Notes: a model not told the origin generated them from the letters alone. Shown: positions 37,373 through 46,563, counted from the stretch's first letter. The stretch: 64,000 bases of DNA from Flavobacteriaceae bacterium (GCA_014238425.1 JABABD010000015.1:1-64000), one strand, 5' to 3'. Numbers and translations: made by a program.

Positions 37373-37948
37373 ATGCAGCTCGTTTTCGCTACTAACAATT
37401 TTAATAAATTAAAGGAAGTACAGTCCTTGGTTCCAGAGCACATACAACTTTTAAGTCTTAAGGATATTGGATGCTTTGAAGATGTTCTTGAAACTCAAGA
37501 CACCATTGAAGGCAATGCCATCCAAAAAGCAGAATACATAAAACAACATTATGGGTATGATTGTTTTGCAGATGATACTGGATTGGAGGTCTCTGCTTTA
37601 GATGGTGCTCCTGGTATATATTCTGCACGATATGCAGGACCTCAACGAGATGCTACTGATAATATGAACAAGCTTCTTAAAGAATTAGAAAATACTACTG
37701 ATAGAACTGCTAAATTCAAGACAGTAATCGCATTACACCTCAATGATGAACTCTCCACATTTACGGGTATTTGCGAAGGCACAATCACTAAAGAAAAACG
37801 TGGAGACAAAGGTTTTGGCTACGACCCTATTTTTAAAGCTAGTGGATTTGAGCACACTTTCGCAGAAATTTCTTTAGAAGAAAAGAATGTCGTTGGACAT
37901 CGAGGCAAAGCCGTGAGGCAACTAGTAGAATTACTTAATCTACTGTAA
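37373..37948 (+). CDS. rdgB: XTP/dITP diphosphatase (RdgB/HAM1 family)
   Basis: The 191-aa enzyme hydrolyses dITP, XTP and ITP to monophosphates, keeping deaminated purines out of DNA. Seen here are the nucleotide-binding start QLVFATNNFNKLKEV, the catalytic FADDTGLEVSALDGAPGIYSARYAG, the KRGDKGFGYDPIF loop and the C-terminal VGHRGKAVRQL. ATG 37373 is chosen because family similarity begins there and a promoter overlaps the longer start. Confidence 0.96.
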   Translation: MQLVFATNNFNKLKEVQSLVPEHIQLLSLKDIGCFEDVLETQDTIEGNAIQKAEYIKQHYGYDCFADDTGLEVSALDGAPGIYSARYAGPQRDATDNMNKLLKELENTTDRTAKFKTVIALHLNDELSTFTGICEGTITKEKRGDKGFGYDPIFKASGFEHTFAEISLEEKNVVGHRGKAVRQLVELLNLL

Positions 37949-37963
37949 TCCAAAATAAAGCAT

Positions 37964-38073
37964 TACCTTTGCACCTTCAATTCCTCAAGGTGAGGAAAGT
38001 GTCGAGTGAAGCAGTTAGGTATTAAACGTCGATTTAGCTTCCATAGACACGCTAATAGACAATTATAGAATAC
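37964..38073 (+). promoter_or_regulatory. Promoter and long structured leader of the DEAD-box helicase gene
   Basis: TACCTTTG (37964-37971) matches the -7 consensus, predicting a leader of about 95-100 nt. Within it TTCCTCA (37981-37987) pairs with TGAGGAA (37991-37997). Long leaders are common for cold-responsive RNA helicase genes, where they mediate autoregulation; that link is inference here. Confidence 0.45.
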
Positions 38074-39903
38074 ATGACATTCGAAGAACTCGGACTCGAA
38101 GCAAACTTGCTTCAAGCCATCACAGACATGGGCTTTAAAGAGCCTAGTGAAGTACAGGAAAAAGCCATTCCTGTATTATTACAAGAAGACACAGATTTAG
38201 TAGCATTAGCCCAAACAGGAACTGGTAAAACAGCTGCTTTCGGTTTTCCAATGCTTCAGAAAATAGATGTAGAGAGCAGAACCACTCAAGGTTTAATCCT
38301 CTCTCCTACTCGTGAGCTTTGTTTACAAATCACCAATGAAATGAAAAATTACGGAAAGCACCTTAAAGGGCTTAACGTAACTGCTATTTATGGTGGCGCT
38401 AGTATTACTGATCAAGCAAAACAAGTAAAAAAAGGAGCTCAAATAATTGTTGCCACTCCTGGACGCATGAAAGATATGATAAGTCGTCGTTTGGTGGATA
38501 TTTCTAAAATTGAATATTGCGTTCTTGACGAAGCTGATGAAATGTTGAATATGGGATTCTTTGAAGACATCAAAGATATTCTCTCTCATACTCCCGATGA
38601 TAAAAGCACTTGGTTATTTTCTGCTACGATGCCAAAAGAGGTATCTATCATCGCGAAAAAATTCATGTATGACCCTAAAGAAATTACGGTAGGTAACAAA
38701 AATGAGAGCACTTCTACAGTATCTCATGAATACTATTTAGTAAATGCACGCGACCGTTATCAGGCTCTTAAACGTTTAGCTGATGCTAATCCTGATATTT
38801 TTTCAGTCGTATTCTGTCGTACAAAAAGAGACACTCAGAAAGTGGCCGAGAACCTTATAGAAGATGGTTATAATGCAGGAGCATTACACGGAGATTTGAG
38901 TCAGAATCAGCGTGATTTAGTGATGAAATCCTTCAGAAACAAGCAAATACAAATGTTGGTAGCGACTGATGTTGCAGCTCGTGGAATTGATGTGGATGAT
39001 ATTACCCACGTTATAAATTATCAATTACCAGATGAAATAGAAACTTATACTCACAGAAGCGGTCGTACCGGACGTGCTGGTAAAGAGGGTATCTCTATGG
39101 TGATTGTTTCTAAAAGTGAAACACGAAAGATCAAGAGTATAGAACGTATCATCAATAAAACCTTTGAAAAGAAGGAGATTCCAAGTGGAATAGCTATCTG
39201 CGAAGTACAATTGATGTCTTTAGCCAATAAGATACACAATACGGAAATCAATCATGAAATCGACCCTTATCTAGATAATATCAACGAGATGTTTGTAGAT
39301 ACTTCAAAAGATGAATTAATTAAGAAATTCTTTTCAGTAGAGTTTACGCGTTTCTACAATTATTACCAGAAATCGAAAGATCTTAATGTTGAAGCTCAAA
39401 ATAGTAGTTCTAGAGATAGCAACAGAGGTAGTAGCAATCCAAATGCAGTACGTTTCTTTATTAATGTTGGTAAGAAAGATGGTTATAATTGGCAATCTTT
39501 AAAAGATTTTCTACGCGATACGCTAAGCTTAGGGCAAGATGATTTGTTTAAAGTAGACGTTATGGATAGCTTTTCATTCTTCAACACAGATAAAGCACAT
39601 TTAACGAAAGTTGCTGAAGTTTTTACCGACTTTAAGGTAGACGGGCGTTTTGTAAATGTAGAAGTCAGTGAAGATAAAGGACGAGTAAGAGATCGTGGCA
39701 GAGGACGTGGACGTGATCGAGGTGGAAGACGCTCTCGTGATGGTGACAGACAAGGTGGTGAACGAAGAGGAAGACGTTCTGACGGGCCAAGAAATGAATC
39801 GCGCTCTGGAGATCGCTCAGGAAGACGAAGTGAAAGCAGATCTGGCTCAGGTTCAAGTTCTAATTCTGGCTCAGGAAGACCTAGGCGTTCTAGAAGACGT
39901 TAG
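38074..39903 (+). CDS. deaD: DEAD-box ATP-dependent RNA helicase (DeaD/CsdA type)
   Basis: The 609-aa protein has the Q motif near residue 25, AQTGTGKT (motif I), PTRELCLQ, DEAD (motif II), SAT (motif III), and the second RecA domain with ATDVAARGIDV and HRSGRTGR. A DbpA-type RNA-binding domain follows (about 458-540), then a Gly/Arg/Ser-rich low-complexity tail (about 545-609) able to bind RNA. It unwinds structured RNA in ribosome assembly and mRNA decay, typically in the cold. The gene symbol reflects the DeaD architecture; RhlE-like naming is the alternative. Confidence 0.9.
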   Translation: MTFEELGLEANLLQAITDMGFKEPSEVQEKAIPVLLQEDTDLVALAQTGTGKTAAFGFPMLQKIDVESRTTQGLILSPTRELCLQITNEMKNYGKHLKGLNVTAIYGGASITDQAKQVKKGAQIIVATPGRMKDMISRRLVDISKIEYCVLDEADEMLNMGFFEDIKDILSHTPDDKSTWLFSATMPKEVSIIAKKFMYDPKEITVGNKNESTSTVSHEYYLVNARDRYQALKRLADANPDIFSVVFCRTKRDTQKVAENLIEDGYNAGALHGDLSQNQRDLVMKSFRNKQIQMLVATDVAARGIDVDDITHVINYQLPDEIETYTHRSGRTGRAGKEGISMVIVSKSETRKIKSIERIINKTFEKKEIPSGIAICEVQLMSLANKIHNTEINHEIDPYLDNINEMFVDTSKDELIKKFFSVEFTRFYNYYQKSKDLNVEAQNSSSRDSNRGSSNPNAVRFFINVGKKDGYNWQSLKDFLRDTLSLGQDDLFKVDVMDSFSFFNTDKAHLTKVAEVFTDFKVDGRFVNVEVSEDKGRVRDRGRGRGRDRGGRRSRDGDRQGGERRGRRSDGPRNESRSGDRSGRRSESRSGSGSSSNSGSGRPRRSRRR

Positions 39904-39983
39904 TTGTTAATATTTTAGTAAAATATAGGCTTAGACACGTTTTTTACATTTAGTTTGTTAATTTTAACATTCAGATATAGCAG

Positions 39984-40766
39984 ATGAAACAGTACCTACT
40001 ACTTTTTGTATTATTACTAACAGGATATTTTGGTTTTACTCAAGAATCAACCTCTGTTAAGGGCACTGTGATCAATACATCTACAGCTAAATCTTTAGAG
40101 AATGTAAACATTGTTAATTTAAGTCAGGTTAAAGGAACTTCTACTAATTCAAAAGGTGAATTTGAAATAAATGCGCAGCCAAATGACACACTTCATTTCT
40201 CTTACCTTGGGTTTAAATCCATAAAGGTTAAAGTGACTAATGACTGGATCAAGTTTGGAGAATCGCAAATTGAATTAACCGAATTAGCATTAGCATTAGA
40301 AGAAGTAGTGGTTAACCAATTAAAGCTTACTGGGTATTTAAAAGTAGATATTGCACAAGTACCTATAACATCTAATTATCGCTATAGTATTTCTGGATTA
40401 CCAACCACTGGTTATGAAGGAGGGCAAAGTAAACCAGGTGCTGTTAGTAAGGTGTTAGGTGCTATTTTCAATCCAGCAGATTTCTTATATAAAGCCTTTG
40501 GGAAAAAGCCAAACGAGCTTCGTAAGCTTAAGAAAATGCGCCAAGATGATGATATACGCAACCAATTAGCCGAACGGTTTGATCGTGAAATGCTTACTGT
40601 ATTATTAAATATTCCTCGTGTTGATTTAGATTTAATTGTCAGTGAATGCAACTATTCTGCAGATTTTATTAGAACTGCCAATGACTTACAAATACTAGAT
40701 GCCATTAGTGAGTGTTACGAAGAATACAAAGTATTGAGCCGTAGTCGAAGATCTGGGAGACTCTAA
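39984..40766 (+). CDS. Carboxypeptidase-regulatory-like domain protein
   Basis: The 260-aa secreted protein has a signal peptide (to about residue 20, GFTQ), and a carboxypeptidase-regulatory-like beta-sandwich (about 23-105, VKGTVINTSTAKSLENVNIVN through FSYLGFKSIKVKV), the same module that begins Bacteroidota TonB receptors. The C-terminal half is helical and charged, with no plug or barrel. The role is unknown; it may be a periplasmic or outer-membrane-associated partner. Its stop overlaps the convergent VOC gene by 4 bases. Confidence 0.85.
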   Translation: MKQYLLLFVLLLTGYFGFTQESTSVKGTVINTSTAKSLENVNIVNLSQVKGTSTNSKGEFEINAQPNDTLHFSYLGFKSIKVKVTNDWIKFGESQIELTELALALEEVVVNQLKLTGYLKVDIAQVPITSNYRYSISGLPTTGYEGGQSKPGAVSKVLGAIFNPADFLYKAFGKKPNELRKLKKMRQDDDIRNQLAERFDREMLTVLLNIPRVDLDLIVSECNYSADFIRTANDLQILDAISECYEEYKVLSRSRRSGRL

Positions 40767-41146
40767 GTTTGTGCATTTGTATAAAGTGAAATCCTATTAC
40801 CTTCACAATCAATAAAAACTCCCATGTAACCAATTTCAGGAGAAATTTCAGTTTTAGTTTGCATCACTTTTCCACCATTGGTTTCTACTTTGTTTAGAGT
40901 ACTTTCTATATCATTAGAACTAAAGTAAATGACTGGACCGTCTGTTTCGCTAGGTTTATTAGATTGGTGCTGAACAAGGGATCCTGAAATTCCTGGTTTT
41001 TCAGAATCGAATGGAAACCAACCCATTTTAGTTCCCTCAAAATCTTGTATAGTAACGCTAATATCAAATACTTTATCATAAAAAGCCTTCGCCCTATTCA
41101 TATCTGTTACCGGTATTTCAAACCAGTTTACCAAATTACTTTTCAT
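40763..41146 (-). CDS. VOC family (glyoxalase/bleomycin-resistance fold) protein
   Basis: The 127-aa protein has the vicinal-oxygen-chelate beta-alpha-beta-beta-beta pattern: NWFEIPVTDMNRAKAFYDKVF at the start and IGYMGVFIDCEGNRISLY at the end, with candidate metal ligands His/Glu in those segments. Substrate unknown. It follows the SRPBCC gene by 3 bp, a common pairing of small stress or detoxification proteins. Confidence 0.88.
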   Translation of the reverse strand: MKSNLVNWFEIPVTDMNRAKAFYDKVFDISVTIQDFEGTKMGWFPFDSEKPGISGSLVQHQSNKPSETDGPVIYFSSNDIESTLNKVETNGGKVMQTKTEISPEIGYMGVFIDCEGNRISLYTNAQT

Positions 41147-41149
41147 TAT

Positions 41150-41683
41150 TTATTTTTCTAGAGTTAATTTCAATTTATTTAAGCCTTCCTCAAAATCTTT
41201 TCCTACAGTTTTTTCCATACTAAAGAACATCATAAAAATACTGAAGGGAAAAGGTGTTTTTCCCGAAAAACCCCAAATCACATTAGTCTTCCCATTATCT
41301 ACAGATTCTACTTTTAAATATCCGTCAGAGGTTGATTTCCAAGGTTTATAAAAACGGAGTTCTGTATTTATAATATCATTTTCGACGATACTCTTAATTT
41401 CCTGTTCTCCTACACCTACATCTTTGTTGCCCTCCCAATGAGATATAAAACCAACTTCTCCATCAGTTCCTGTATAGGTTTGCTTCATATCAGGATCTTT
41501 TAGTTTCCAAGGAGACCAGTAATCCTGATTCTTTACCAATCTAAGGTATCTGAACGTCTCATGAACAGGTCGATCAATAACAATACCTCGTTTTACATCA
41601 TAGTTTTTTGGCGCGATAACTCCTAATAAAATAACTAAGGCAAGGATTCCAAGTAAAATGTAAAGTAATAATAGCATAGTCAA
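41150..41683 (-). CDS. SRPBCC family protein (polyketide cyclase/START-like)
   Basis: The 177-aa protein has an N-terminal membrane helix (about 3-22) and then a START-like helix-grip fold: IVIDRPVHETFRYLRLVKNQDYWSPW and VIWGFSGKTPFPFSIFMMFFSMEKTVGKDFEEGL. It probably binds a hydrophobic ligand near the membrane. First gene of a two-gene unit with the VOC protein. Confidence 0.88.
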   Translation of the reverse strand: MTMLLLLYILLGILALVILLGVIAPKNYDVKRGIVIDRPVHETFRYLRLVKNQDYWSPWKLKDPDMKQTYTGTDGEVGFISHWEGNKDVGVGEQEIKSIVENDIINTELRFYKPWKSTSDGYLKVESVDNGKTNVIWGFSGKTPFPFSIFMMFFSMEKTVGKDFEEGLNKLKLTLEK

Positions 41684-41757
41684 GTTAATTAGTATAATAT
41701 GACCGTGTATAAGTTAGATTGAGTTAATAGCTTTGAAGCTCTATAAAAGTAATGATT

Positions 41758-42411
41758 TTATCTTGAATAATAATGCTCTACTATCTCATCATGACTCTTA
41801 ATGGTTTTCTGAATCCAATCTAACTTCTTTTCATTCTTTTCAATTTCAGAAAGTTGCCAAGATATATTAGATTGCTTCAATTTGGAGGTGACATGTTCTA
41901 AAATAATAGCTGCCGACACTGAAATATTCAAGCTTTCAGTAAAACCACTCATTGGAATTTTTAAAAATCCATCAGCCTGTTGCATTACTTCGTCTGACAA
42001 ACCTTCAGTTTCTCTACCAAAAAAGAAACATGTCTTTTTTGATATATCAAAATCCTTTAATAACATATCATTTTTATGAGGTGTTGTAGCAATAACTTGA
42101 TAGCCTTTAGACTTTATATCGGTTATACAAGTCTGCACTGAATGATGGCGATGTATATCCACCCATTTCTGTGCACCCATAGCAATTTCTCTATCTATCT
42201 TCTTAACATTCTGTTCCTCAATGACATGAAGGTCTTGTACACCGAACACATCACAACTCCTTATGACGGCACTTGTATTATGTAATTGATATACATCTTC
42301 AATAGCGACGGTGAAATATTTAGTACGCCAAGATAAAACGGTTTCGAAGCGTCGTTTACGACTATCTGTTAAATACGTCTCTAGATATTCTAAAAGTTTT
42401 AAATCAACCAT
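41758..42411 (-). CDS. trmH: tRNA/rRNA 2'-O-methyltransferase of the SpoU/TrmH family
   Basis: The 217-aa SPOUT enzyme has an N-terminal helical extension, motif 1 (HNTSAVIRSCDVFGVQDLHV), motif 2 (FFFGRETEGLSDEVMQQAD) and motif 3 (IPMSGFTESLNISVSAAIIL), with a basic C-terminal tail. The architecture fits TrmH, which makes Gm18 in tRNA; an rRNA target cannot be excluded. It is flanked by a terminator of the CHRD gene on its 5' side. Confidence 0.9.
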   Translation of the reverse strand: MVDLKLLEYLETYLTDSRKRRFETVLSWRTKYFTVAIEDVYQLHNTSAVIRSCDVFGVQDLHVIEEQNVKKIDREIAMGAQKWVDIHRHHSVQTCITDIKSKGYQVIATTPHKNDMLLKDFDISKKTCFFFGRETEGLSDEVMQQADGFLKIPMSGFTESLNISVSAAIILEHVTSKLKQSNISWQLSEIEKNEKKLDWIQKTIKSHDEIVEHYYSR

Positions 42412-42423
42412 GATATAAAAATA

Positions 42424-42451
42424 AAAAACCTAGTACTAATACTAGGTTTTT
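42424..42451 (-). terminator. Terminator of the CHRD lipoprotein gene
   Basis: A 12-bp stem AAAAACCTAGTA (42424-42435) with TACTAGGTTTTT (42440-42451) and a 4-nt loop is flanked by A/T tracts. In minus-strand sense it lies 28 bp after the CHRD stop and just before trmH. Confidence 0.8.
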
Positions 42452-42479
42452 ATTTATAGTTCAATGGGGATTTTCATAG

Positions 42480-43304
42480 TTAGTTCATGGCATTCGAGCC
42501 TATATTACCTTGCGCAACAATGGTCAAGTCCACTTCACTCGCATGAATGTTTATATAACCGTCATAGGCTTGGATATTTGCATAGCCTATAGCTGTATCA
42601 TCATCTTTTTTAGATACTGACGTCAGAGATTTTCCTGTTTCGCCATCTACCGTTGTTAATGTGATTGCTATTGCTCCAGGATTTGCCACAGATCCATCAT
42701 GAATATGAGCAACATGATTTGTTCCTGTTTGCGTACCATTAATATCTAACTGCACTAAGGTTTCTCCATTCACTCTAGCCGTCAGTACAGCGGTTCCGGA
42801 TATCCCCGAAGAATTAACTTCATCTAAGGTATATGCTGTTGTACTTGCCGTTAATTCATTTTGCCCGATGTCACCTTGTGCTACTAGTGTTGAGAGGTCA
42901 GCACTACTTAAATGCACATTGATATATCCATCAAAAGCAATCATGTCGTCATAAGTAACAGCAGTAGCATCGTTTAATTGATTGAACGTAATTGTACTGA
43001 AGCCTGTATCGCCATCTACAGTTCCAAGATCTACGGCAATTACACCACCTTCAACCGCTGTATTTATATGAATATGAGCAGGGTGCATTCCTCCCGCGGT
43101 GGTACCCGATAGTTGTAATTCTACGGTAGTTGAATTATCACTATTTTTTATAAATCTTGCCGTTCCAGATATATTAGGGTCTGAGACAGAAGACAATTGG
43201 TACGTTTTGGTTATTTGTACTGATGCGTTATCATCATCACTAGTACAACTCGTTAATGCAATAAAAGGTAACGTGATAAGCGCTACAAAAAGAAACTTTT
43301 TCAT
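42480..43304 (-). CDS. Lipoprotein with two CHRD domains
   Basis: The 274-aa lipoprotein (lipobox LTSC, Cys20) has two CHRD domains of about 115 residues each. In each, the motif HPAHIHINTA or NHVAHIHDGS is followed by a VDGxTG loop and a DGYINxHxS strand near its end. CHRD is the domain found in the BMP inhibitor chordin; in bacteria it occurs in cell-surface lipoproteins of unknown role. The internal duplication is clear at protein level. Confidence 0.9.
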   Translation of the reverse strand: MKKFLFVALITLPFIALTSCTSDDDNASVQITKTYQLSSVSDPNISGTARFIKNSDNSTTVELQLSGTTAGGMHPAHIHINTAVEGGVIAVDLGTVDGDTGFSTITFNQLNDATAVTYDDMIAFDGYINVHLSSADLSTLVAQGDIGQNELTASTTAYTLDEVNSSGISGTAVLTARVNGETLVQLDINGTQTGTNHVAHIHDGSVANPGAIAITLTTVDGETGKSLTSVSKKDDDTAIGYANIQAYDGYINIHASEVDLTIVAQGNIGSNAMN

Positions 43305-43416
43305 AGGATTGTTTTTTTTGATTAAAATTTTTATTCATATATAATTACGTTAATTATCAATCCTTTAGCCCATGCTAAAATTGTATTTTAGCATTAGTTT
43401 AACAGTTCAGGATAAC

Positions 43417-44097
43417 ATGAAATCAATTGTAGTACTTACCGGTGCAGGCATTAGTGCCGAAAGTGGTCTTAAAACTTTTAGGGATGCTGATGGTTTATGG
43501 GAAGGTCATGACATTATGGAAGTTGCCTCACCTCAAGGTTTTGAAGCCAATCCAGAATTGGTCATGGATTTTTACAACCAACGTCGCAGACAATTACTGA
43601 AAGTTAACCCTAATGCTGCTCATTTTGATTTGGTGCAATTAGAGCAACATCATAAAGTAACTATTATTACCCAAAATGTAGACGATTTACATGAGCGTGC
43701 TGGTTCTACAAATGTGATTCACCTGCATGGCGAGTTATTAAAAGTTAGAAGTATGAATGACCCGCATTTAATATTAGATTGGAGTCGGGATTTAGTCATG
43801 GGTGACACCGATGGAAATGGTCATCAATTACGTCCGAATATCGTTTGGTTCGGTGAAGATGTACCTATGATTGAACTTGCTATTAAAATCTGTGAACATG
43901 CCGACGTCCTAATAATCATTGGTACCTCTATGCAAGTATACCCTGCCGCTAGTTTAATGCATTATGTCCGGAAAGAAATTCCTCTTTATTTTATAGATCC
44001 GAAACCTTCTATTGATAGTTCTGAGAGAATTACGGTTATTGCCAAACCCGCAACTATTGGAGTAAAAGAGGTAATTCATGAACTGATAAAGGTTTGA
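43417..44097 (+). CDS. cobB: Sir2-family NAD-dependent protein deacylase, zinc cysteines absent
   Basis: The 226-aa sirtuin has the NAD site GAGISAESGLKTFRDADGLWEG, TQNVDDLHERAGS and HLHGEL. FYNQRRRQL supplies the Tyr and Arg that give class III sirtuins specificity for succinyl or malonyl lysine. The small domain (after HGEL to WFGEDVP) contains no cysteine at all, so the usual four-Cys structural zinc site is missing. I chose ATG 43417 (MKSIVVLTGAG), since the longer frame adds 15 non-conserved residues. Confidence 0.9.
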   Translation: MKSIVVLTGAGISAESGLKTFRDADGLWEGHDIMEVASPQGFEANPELVMDFYNQRRRQLLKVNPNAAHFDLVQLEQHHKVTIITQNVDDLHERAGSTNVIHLHGELLKVRSMNDPHLILDWSRDLVMGDTDGNGHQLRPNIVWFGEDVPMIELAIKICEHADVLIIIGTSMQVYPAASLMHYVRKEIPLYFIDPKPSIDSSERITVIAKPATIGVKEVIHELIKV

Positions 44098-44177
44098 CTT
44101 TTAGCAAAAAACAGTTGAACTCTATTAACATCTTAAATATCAAATAAAATTGACAATTTCATAGCATTTACGTGATT

Positions 44178-45401
44178 TTATGAATTTTTCTCCTCTATCC
44201 ACTTACTCATATACCTTGTGCTTTGTAAGCTTTGATGTTGTAACATAGCACCTATGAAATTTTTGAGACGTAAATCATAGAGAACTTTGATACCGTTTTC
44301 AATGGTTTTAAGCAATTCATCTTTTAAATAACTTCCATTAAATTCTCTATGAATTAATTTAAAACCTATTTCTTGTTTTTCTTGCCAAGACATTCGGTTT
44401 GTATAAAATTCAATAGCCCTTTTAGTTAAGTTAATTGGATCGTTTTCAATATAACCACCAAAACTTTCAGACAGTCCTTCTGCTCCTACAGGCGTTGTAA
44501 TACTTGGTGTGCCATTTTGCATAGCGCTCACAAACTTCCCTTTTAGTCCAGCTCCAAAACGTAATGGTGCTAAACATACTCTAGCATTTTGCATCACCTG
44601 ATCAACATTCTCCGTCCAACCTTTTATTAAAAAGCCTTCCTTTTCATTATGTAATTGAGTGACTTTCTGCATTGGATACGACCCATAGATATGCATTTCT
44701 GCTTTAGGAAGTACTTTCTTGATTAATGGCCAAATTATGTTCTTAATATATAAAACAGAGTCATAATTAGGCTCATGCCTAAAGTTTCCAATAGTTATAA
44801 AATGTTCTCGTTCTTCGAACGATGGTAATCTTTCAAAATCCTCAGAAACAATTTCATCGAGCATAAAAGGCAGATAGTGAAGCAATGACCTATCCATATT
44901 TATAGTCTCTTGAAGTAATTGCATTTCATAACGAGAAATGATTAATGACAAATCACATCTGTAAATACTGGCAATTTCGCGCTTTGTAATATTAGCTCTC
45001 AACCACTTCTCTGTTGTGAATTCTTCATTGTTATTATGACATTCTTGACGTGTTTTACGCAAACTATGCAAATCTTCAGTATCAAGTACTCTAAAAGCAT
45101 TTGGACAATGTTCAGCTACGCGCCAACCAAATTGTTCTTCTGTCATAAAACGATCAAACATCACAATATTTGGTTGTAACGTTTCTATAAAATTATCAAA
45201 AGAGGAATGATTGAGTTTAACAGATTGCACCTGAATATCCATTGCCTTCAAATCAATAGCGTAATCACTTTCTGCAGCCGCAGAAGCATATGTTATCTGG
45301 TAATCACTAGCTTGAAACGTCGTGATTAACTGCATCATCCGACTACCAGCAGCAGAACTATTGGGTTCAGGCCAAACGAAACCTATGATGAGTAATTTCA
45401 T
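44178..45401 (-). CDS. Glycosyltransferase, GT-B fold
   Basis: The 407-aa protein begins MKLLIIGFVWPEPNSSAAGSR, the glycine-rich start of a GT-B enzyme, and shows the acceptor-to-donor domain layout with ARVCLAPLRFGAGLKGKFVSAMQNGTPSITTPVGAEGL, the nucleotide-sugar binding segment of the GT4-like families. It has no signal peptide and is probably cytoplasmic, adding sugars to a surface glycan; acceptor unknown. The start is ATG 45401, one base after the upstream gene ends. Confidence 0.88.
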   Translation of the reverse strand: MKLLIIGFVWPEPNSSAAGSRMMQLITTFQASDYQITYASAAAESDYAIDLKAMDIQVQSVKLNHSSFDNFIETLQPNIVMFDRFMTEEQFGWRVAEHCPNAFRVLDTEDLHSLRKTRQECHNNNEEFTTEKWLRANITKREIASIYRCDLSLIISRYEMQLLQETINMDRSLLHYLPFMLDEIVSEDFERLPSFEEREHFITIGNFRHEPNYDSVLYIKNIIWPLIKKVLPKAEMHIYGSYPMQKVTQLHNEKEGFLIKGWTENVDQVMQNARVCLAPLRFGAGLKGKFVSAMQNGTPSITTPVGAEGLSESFGGYIENDPINLTKRAIEFYTNRMSWQEKQEIGFKLIHREFNGSYLKDELLKTIENGIKVLYDLRLKNFIGAMLQHQSLQSTRYMSKWIEEKNS

Positions 45402-45402
45402 C

Positions 45403-45876
45403 TTATTGCGGTTTAGGCTGCAAACCATAACCAATACGTGTAAGCTTAGCCCAAGAAATCAAGTCTTCAATTTGCTTATCGGTTAACTTTGCATCACCAT
45501 GCGTCCATGTATAAGAAGGTAATGGCATCTCCTTTTTTTCTACCATCTCAATAACCTCATCCAGTTTATGGTCCTTTTTCTTAATAGAATAGTTTTCCCA
45601 ATCCGAAAAATTCAAATGTCCTTTACCATGTTTAACATGATCTGCCATCCAATAATTCACTGGCGTTATACTATTATACCAAGGATATCTACTATTATTA
45701 CTATGACAATCAAAACAAGCTGTTTTAAGAGTTGTCATAACAGCATCTGAAGGATGAGCATCGCTAGTAAAAGCTGTAATAGATTCCAAACTACCCACAT
45801 TTTTTTCAGGACCAAAGAATTGGGCTATAACAAAAGCCGCTAAAAGGAATAATAATATTTTTTTAAGGATCTTCAT
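45403..45876 (-). CDS. Haem-binding domain membrane-anchored protein
   Basis: The 157-aa protein has one N-terminal membrane helix (about 5-22) and a periplasmic c-type haem attachment motif CFDCHSNNSRYPWY, with YWMADHVKHGKGHLNFSDW and a later Met in KKEMPLPSYTWTHGDAKL as possible axial ligand. It belongs to the Bacteroidota haem-binding (Haem_bd) family. Role likely redox, partner unknown. The next gene (glycosyltransferase) starts 1 base after its stop. Confidence 0.88.
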   Translation of the reverse strand: MKILKKILLFLLAAFVIAQFFGPEKNVGSLESITAFTSDAHPSDAVMTTLKTACFDCHSNNSRYPWYNSITPVNYWMADHVKHGKGHLNFSDWENYSIKKKDHKLDEVIEMVEKKEMPLPSYTWTHGDAKLTDKQIEDLISWAKLTRIGYGLQPKPQ

Positions 45877-45914
45877 TTCTATGTATTTTAGACTTCAATA
45901 AAAATAAAAAACTT

Positions 45915-46487
45915 TTGACGACAGAGCAACTTTATGAAGAATTGAATTACGTAAATCATTCTCGAGAGAACAGGAAGAAATATGCGCATATGGTCATTGA
46001 GCGTCCAGAGTTATATCCTAAGTTGTTGAATATTCTCTTTATGGTTGACGATACCATTTCTTGCAGAGCCGCTTGGGTGTTTGAATTTGCATGTGGAGAA
46101 AATTTAGAAGCCTCTATTCCTTACCTAAACACTTTTACTACTAATGTTGGCAAAGTGCATCTAGATTCGGCGGTTCGTCCTGTTGCCAAAGTGTGCGAAT
46201 ACTTAGTAAAAGCCTATTATTCTAGACAAGATAATCCTATAAAAGCAGCTCTGACTCCAGAATATCAAGAACGTATTATCGAAGCCTGCTTTGATTGGAT
46301 GATTAATGATGAAAAAATTGCACCAAAAGCATATTCTATGAATTCTCTGTATTTGTTAGGAAGAGACCATGATTGGATTCATCAAGAACTAAAAATTATC
46401 TTAGAACGGGATTTCCAGATGCAAAGTTCAGGTTTTAAAGCAAGAGCCAGACATATCATTGCCAAAATAGACAAAGCAAAAAATTAG
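45915..46487 (+). CDS. HEAT-like helical protein upstream of purB
   Basis: The 190-aa protein is almost wholly helical, with ARM/HEAT-like repeats (about 30-180), no signal peptide and no catalytic motif. In Flavobacteria the homologue sits directly before purB and is often labelled adenylosuccinate lyase by transfer; nothing in the sequence supports enzymatic activity. The start is TTG at 45915; the next in-frame ATG (codon 26) would cut off the conserved N-terminal ENRKKYAHM helix. Confidence 0.75.
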   Translation: MTTEQLYEELNYVNHSRENRKKYAHMVIERPELYPKLLNILFMVDDTISCRAAWVFEFACGENLEASIPYLNTFTTNVGKVHLDSAVRPVAKVCEYLVKAYYSRQDNPIKAALTPEYQERIIEACFDWMINDEKIAPKAYSMNSLYLLGRDHDWIHQELKIILERDFQMQSSGFKARARHIIAKIDKAKN

Positions 46488-46532
46488 ATAAAAACTTCCT
46501 GCTTCCAGTTTCAGTCTTCCTACTAAAAAAAG

Positions 46533-46540
46533 TATCTTTG
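46533..46540 (+). promoter_or_regulatory. -7 promoter element of purB
   Basis: TATCTTTG matches TAnnTTTG and predicts a leader of about 20 nt. No clear -33 element. It indicates that purB has its own promoter apart from the HEAT-like gene. Confidence 0.5.
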
Positions 46541-46563
46541 CTTTTTCCAAAATTTCGCAACAA

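Noticed and set aside
45915..46487. Second adenylosuccinate lyase next to purB
   Set aside because: It lacks every lyase motif and is only 190 aa of helical repeat; the name seems to be carried over from its neighbour.
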